Positions 4,915-5,126 of a stretch of DNA of 5,126 nucleotides are shown here, one piece after another. Origin of the DNA: an uncultured bacterium (GTDB lineage: Bacteria > Cyanobacteriota > Vampirovibrionia > Gastranaerophilales > Gastranaerophilaceae); NCBI GenBank assembly GCA_900553205.1, contig USCK01000131.1, positions 1-5,126 of the forward strand. The letters are read 5' to 3'. How positions within the stretch are numbered: position 1 is the stretch's first letter; each line of letters opens with the position of its first letter. Both the position numbers and the translations under genes were made by a program. Below the pieces are notes generated by a model. The model ran no database searches. It was not told where the DNA came from and saw nothing but the letters and a program-made list of their open reading frames with translations.

Positions 4915-5126
4915 CTTTTTCCTCTATAAATTTATTAACAGGTATAACATTAATTCTTTCCATTAAACAAGCATAACCTGTAAGATTTATATCTAAATTT
5001 TGGTTATCATCAACTTTTGGTCTTGTAAACCCAACTGTTGCAACAACATATTCATTGGTGTTTTCCGTATTAGTTTTCATTATTCTTTCAAGTTTGCCGT
5101 CAGATGAGAATTTGCGATAAATTTCT
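4898..5126 (-). CDS. C-terminal end of an unidentified protein, 5' part outside window
   Basis: The frame is open to the right edge of the window, so the ATG at 5080 is most likely internal; 75 codons are visible. The piece begins EIYRKFSSDGKLERI, continues with EYVVATVGFTRPKVDDNQN, and ends in a charged tail. It looks like a small mixed alpha/beta soluble domain; no transmembrane segment, signal peptide or known catalytic motif is visible. I do not recognise the family. The end overlaps the lspA start by 17 bases, and the lspA ribosome site (AGAGGA) lies inside its last codons. The two genes are therefore very likely cotranscribed and translationally coupled, which marks this as the upstream member of the lspA operon rather than a chance frame. 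Confidence 0.7.
   Translation of the reverse strand, partial: EIYRKFSSDGKLERIMKTNTENTNEYVVATVGFTRPKVDDNQNLDINLTGYACLMERINVIPVNKFIEEKDVQTK

Noticed and set aside
1..5126. CRISPR array or insertion sequence
   Set aside because: No regularly spaced repeats with unique spacers and no transposase gene are visible; the only direct repeats are the pairs near 1853-1886 and 2038-2174.

Overview
The window is AT-rich (roughly 30% GC by eye) and bacterial: compact operon-like gene packing, Shine-Dalgarno sites, a sigma-70-type promoter and a type I restriction gene. No gene in it fixes the lineage. An AT-rich, probably host- or sediment-associated bacterium is a fair guess (for example a Vampirovibrionia/Gastranaerophilales-like or Bacillota-like genome), but this is inference only.

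Left part (2-1741, + strand): the C-terminal ~579 codons of a type I restriction endonuclease R subunit (HsdR), cut by the left window edge. Its nuclease domain and first helicase lobe lie outside. Behind it is an intergenic strip with inverted repeats and a strong hairpin (1912-1943) that can terminate transcription from both sides.

Middle (1950-2225, - strand): a complete tRNA-Leu(UAG) gene. It is driven from about 160 bases upstream by a near-consensus promoter (TTGCAA, 17-base spacer, TATAAT). Between promoter and tRNA lies an odd leader. It holds a 31/32-base direct repeat, three copies of the tRNA 5' end, and a diverged tRNA-Leu-like segment carrying two good hairpins. This is the most unusual part of the window. 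It could be the relic of a tandem tRNA array or a structured leader RNA.

Right part (2306-5126, - strand): a gene cluster read right to left. It starts with the C-terminal end of an unidentified protein (5' part outside the window), overlapping lspA (signal peptidase II, lipoprotein maturation). After 7 bases comes an RluD-family 23S rRNA pseudouridine synthase, and after 1 base a small two-helix membrane protein with a coiled-coil tail. After 57 bases comes a nucleotidyltransferase-fold protein of unknown substrate. The first four genes look like one operon; the last may be read through or have its own promoter. The LspA is divergent: the first catalytic aspartate (NxxDR motif) is glutamate, and the motif I residues are changed.

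I do not see a complete novel multi-gene system. The tRNA leader and the LspA active-site change are the observations most worth following. No stretch longer than 300 bases lacks a gene.
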